A program made the position numbers and the translations under genes. A stretch of DNA of 64,000 nt, taken from positions 248,001 through 312,000 of the forward strand of contig NZ_JAODIM010000042.1 of assembly GCF_025527015.1 (NCBI RefSeq), read 5' to 3'. Below are positions 62,988-64,000 of the stretch, one piece after another; the stretch's first letter is position 1; every line of letters begins with the position of its first letter. Source of the DNA: Winslowiella arboricola. GTDB lineage: Bacteria; Pseudomonadota; Gammaproteobacteria; Enterobacterales; Enterobacteriaceae. Under the pieces are notes generated by a model. That model made no database searches and was not told the origin of the DNA. It saw only the letters and a program-made list of their open reading frames with translations.

Positions 62988-63767
62988 ATGACATTATCTG
63001 ATGAATTCCTGTCGAACTTTAATTTTTTTTCCCGCCACCGGGAAATAGACAGAAGACAAGATAAATAAGGATATATTATTGTATCGGAACGGAAGGGATA
63101 CCGTATATTGAGTTTTGGCAGCCTCTATGAGCAGAGTAAAATGAAAATCAGTTCACCACTCACCCCCATTCACAGTTATGTTAAAGGCATGCTCATGGCC
63201 GCGGACTGGACATCGGTATCGCAAGCGTTAGTCCTCGGCCTGGGTGGAGGCTGCCTGGTTCGCTCTTTATATGCGCGTAACCCCGGAACAATACCCGACA
63301 TCGTTGAGTTTCGGGCGGCGGTGGTTTCTATCGCCCGAGATTATTTTCCACTACCCGATTCCCCACTCATCACGGTATATACCGAGGATGCCGCATGTTT
63401 TCTGGCAAAGGAAGGGGATAGAAAATATGACTGCATCTTCTCTGATCTGTATTCTGCCCATGCTGTTGCCCCCTGCCAAGAGACAGAAGAATTTCTGTTA
63501 AGATGCCGCCGCAAGTTGACCCCACACGGATGGCTGGTTCTTAATTATCACCAGGTGCCGGTGCCCGGCAGCCTGCTTTACAATGCGTTATACCGGATTT
63601 TTTCCTGCGTATTATTCGGCCGGGCGGCCAACGGTAATATCATCGTTTACGCCCGGAGGCATCATAATGAAGCAGGGTTGCCGTCGTTACAGCAACTGGC
63701 AGACGAGGCAGCCGGCCACCCCAGCAGCGTCAGGACACGCAGAAAGGGTGAGACACACAGTAGATAA
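62988..63767 (+). pseudogene. Spermidine-synthase-like methyltransferase gene with one in-frame stop
   Basis: ATG 62988 has GGAG upstream and reads MTLSDEFLSNFNFFSRHREI; after RRQDK a TAA at 63066-63068 interrupts, and the same frame continues GYIIVSERKGYRILSFGSLY to the stop at 63767, about 259 residues in total. The later part has the Rossmann SAM/decarboxy-SAM site ALVLGLGGGCLVRSLYARN, acidic DIVEFRAAV and the DLYSAHA motif of the spermidine synthase superfamily. A change of a Tyr codon to TAA would explain it. Reinitiation at TTG 63108 could yield a truncated protein. Confidence 0.7.
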
Positions 63768-64000
63768 CTCTGTCTTAGTCGTATAGCCTGTCCCGAAAGC
63801 CCATATATATTCGAATTTTCACTTAACCGCGCACTGCCCCTGACGCTTAACCTGCGATTACAGTCATAATACGTCTGTAATCGCTGATTTAGGAAAAGCT
63901 TTCTTTTTCTAGGCTCTCGTAAGCCCGAGAATAATATAAATATTCTCCTGATAACAAAAAGTGATAATACAATCCTGGTAAGTAATGTGCAGGGATATCA
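63768..64000. other. Right-end spacer, nothing identified
   Basis: AT-rich sequence with no gene, terminator or repeat that I could support before the window edge. Confidence 0.4.

Overview
The window is a piece of a gram-negative enterobacterial chromosome. Evidence for this is the outer-membrane proteins (TonB-dependent receptor, chaperone-usher fimbria), the enterobacterial layout of the transport operons, a YmjA-family gene and GC-rich core coding with AT-rich islands. An Erwiniaceae-type host (Pantoea/Erwinia relatives) is my best guess, but the sequence alone does not prove it. No rRNA, tRNA, CRISPR array or replication origin was seen.

Region 1 (1-12.9 kb): the N-terminal part of a ROK-family regulator, a fatty-acid desaturase, and an AT-rich pair of unknown genes. 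Then comes a peptide/opine-type ABC operon read leftward (SBP, permease, permease-ATPase fusion, ATPase, GntR/FCD regulator) that is divergent from a DUF1028 gene, with two near-identical palindromes between them. A siderophore receptor follows with its AraC regulator and a Fur-box-like site.

Region 2 (13.0-25.4 kb): a MetQ/MetN/MetI-like importer, a luciferase-like flavin monooxygenase, a GNAT acetyltransferase, a second peptide-type ABC importer and two more NtaA/SnaA-type flavin monooxygenases. Together they look like a scavenging system for an S-substituted amino acid or other organosulfur compound (inference).

Region 3 (25.4-37.5 kb): a small predicted outer-membrane barrel, a complete branched-chain amino-acid ABC importer (five genes), a chaperone-usher fimbrial operon (chaperone, usher, major pilin, two-domain minor/tip subunit) and ymjA.

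Region 4 (37.6-60.5 kb): an accessory region of regulator-plus-enzyme modules: OYE reductase/ArsR, DeoR/HAD phosphatase, glutathione peroxidase, TetR/amidase, TetR/DUF2158-like, MFS/AraC, TetR/glutathione transferase, MscS channel, LysR/hydrolase/MFS, GNAT and YciI-like. Several have striking palindromic operators. Two integron attC-like sites (46248-46307 and 47769-47838) define gene cassettes with no integrase nearby. One holds a degenerate zinc-ribbon gene, the other an intact 476-residue unknown protein with a HEPN-like R-N-x5-H motif, which is the best candidate here for an undescribed system. Next to them is a gene split by a seven-A slippery run. A ~60-base hairpin-forming repeat occurs eight times in the intergenic spaces of this region only. 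IS3-family remnants lie at 49.8 and 60.7 kb.

Region 5 (60.5-64 kb): gene-poor and AT-rich, with a small cysteine-containing protein gene and a spermidine-synthase-like methyltransferase gene interrupted by one in-frame stop.
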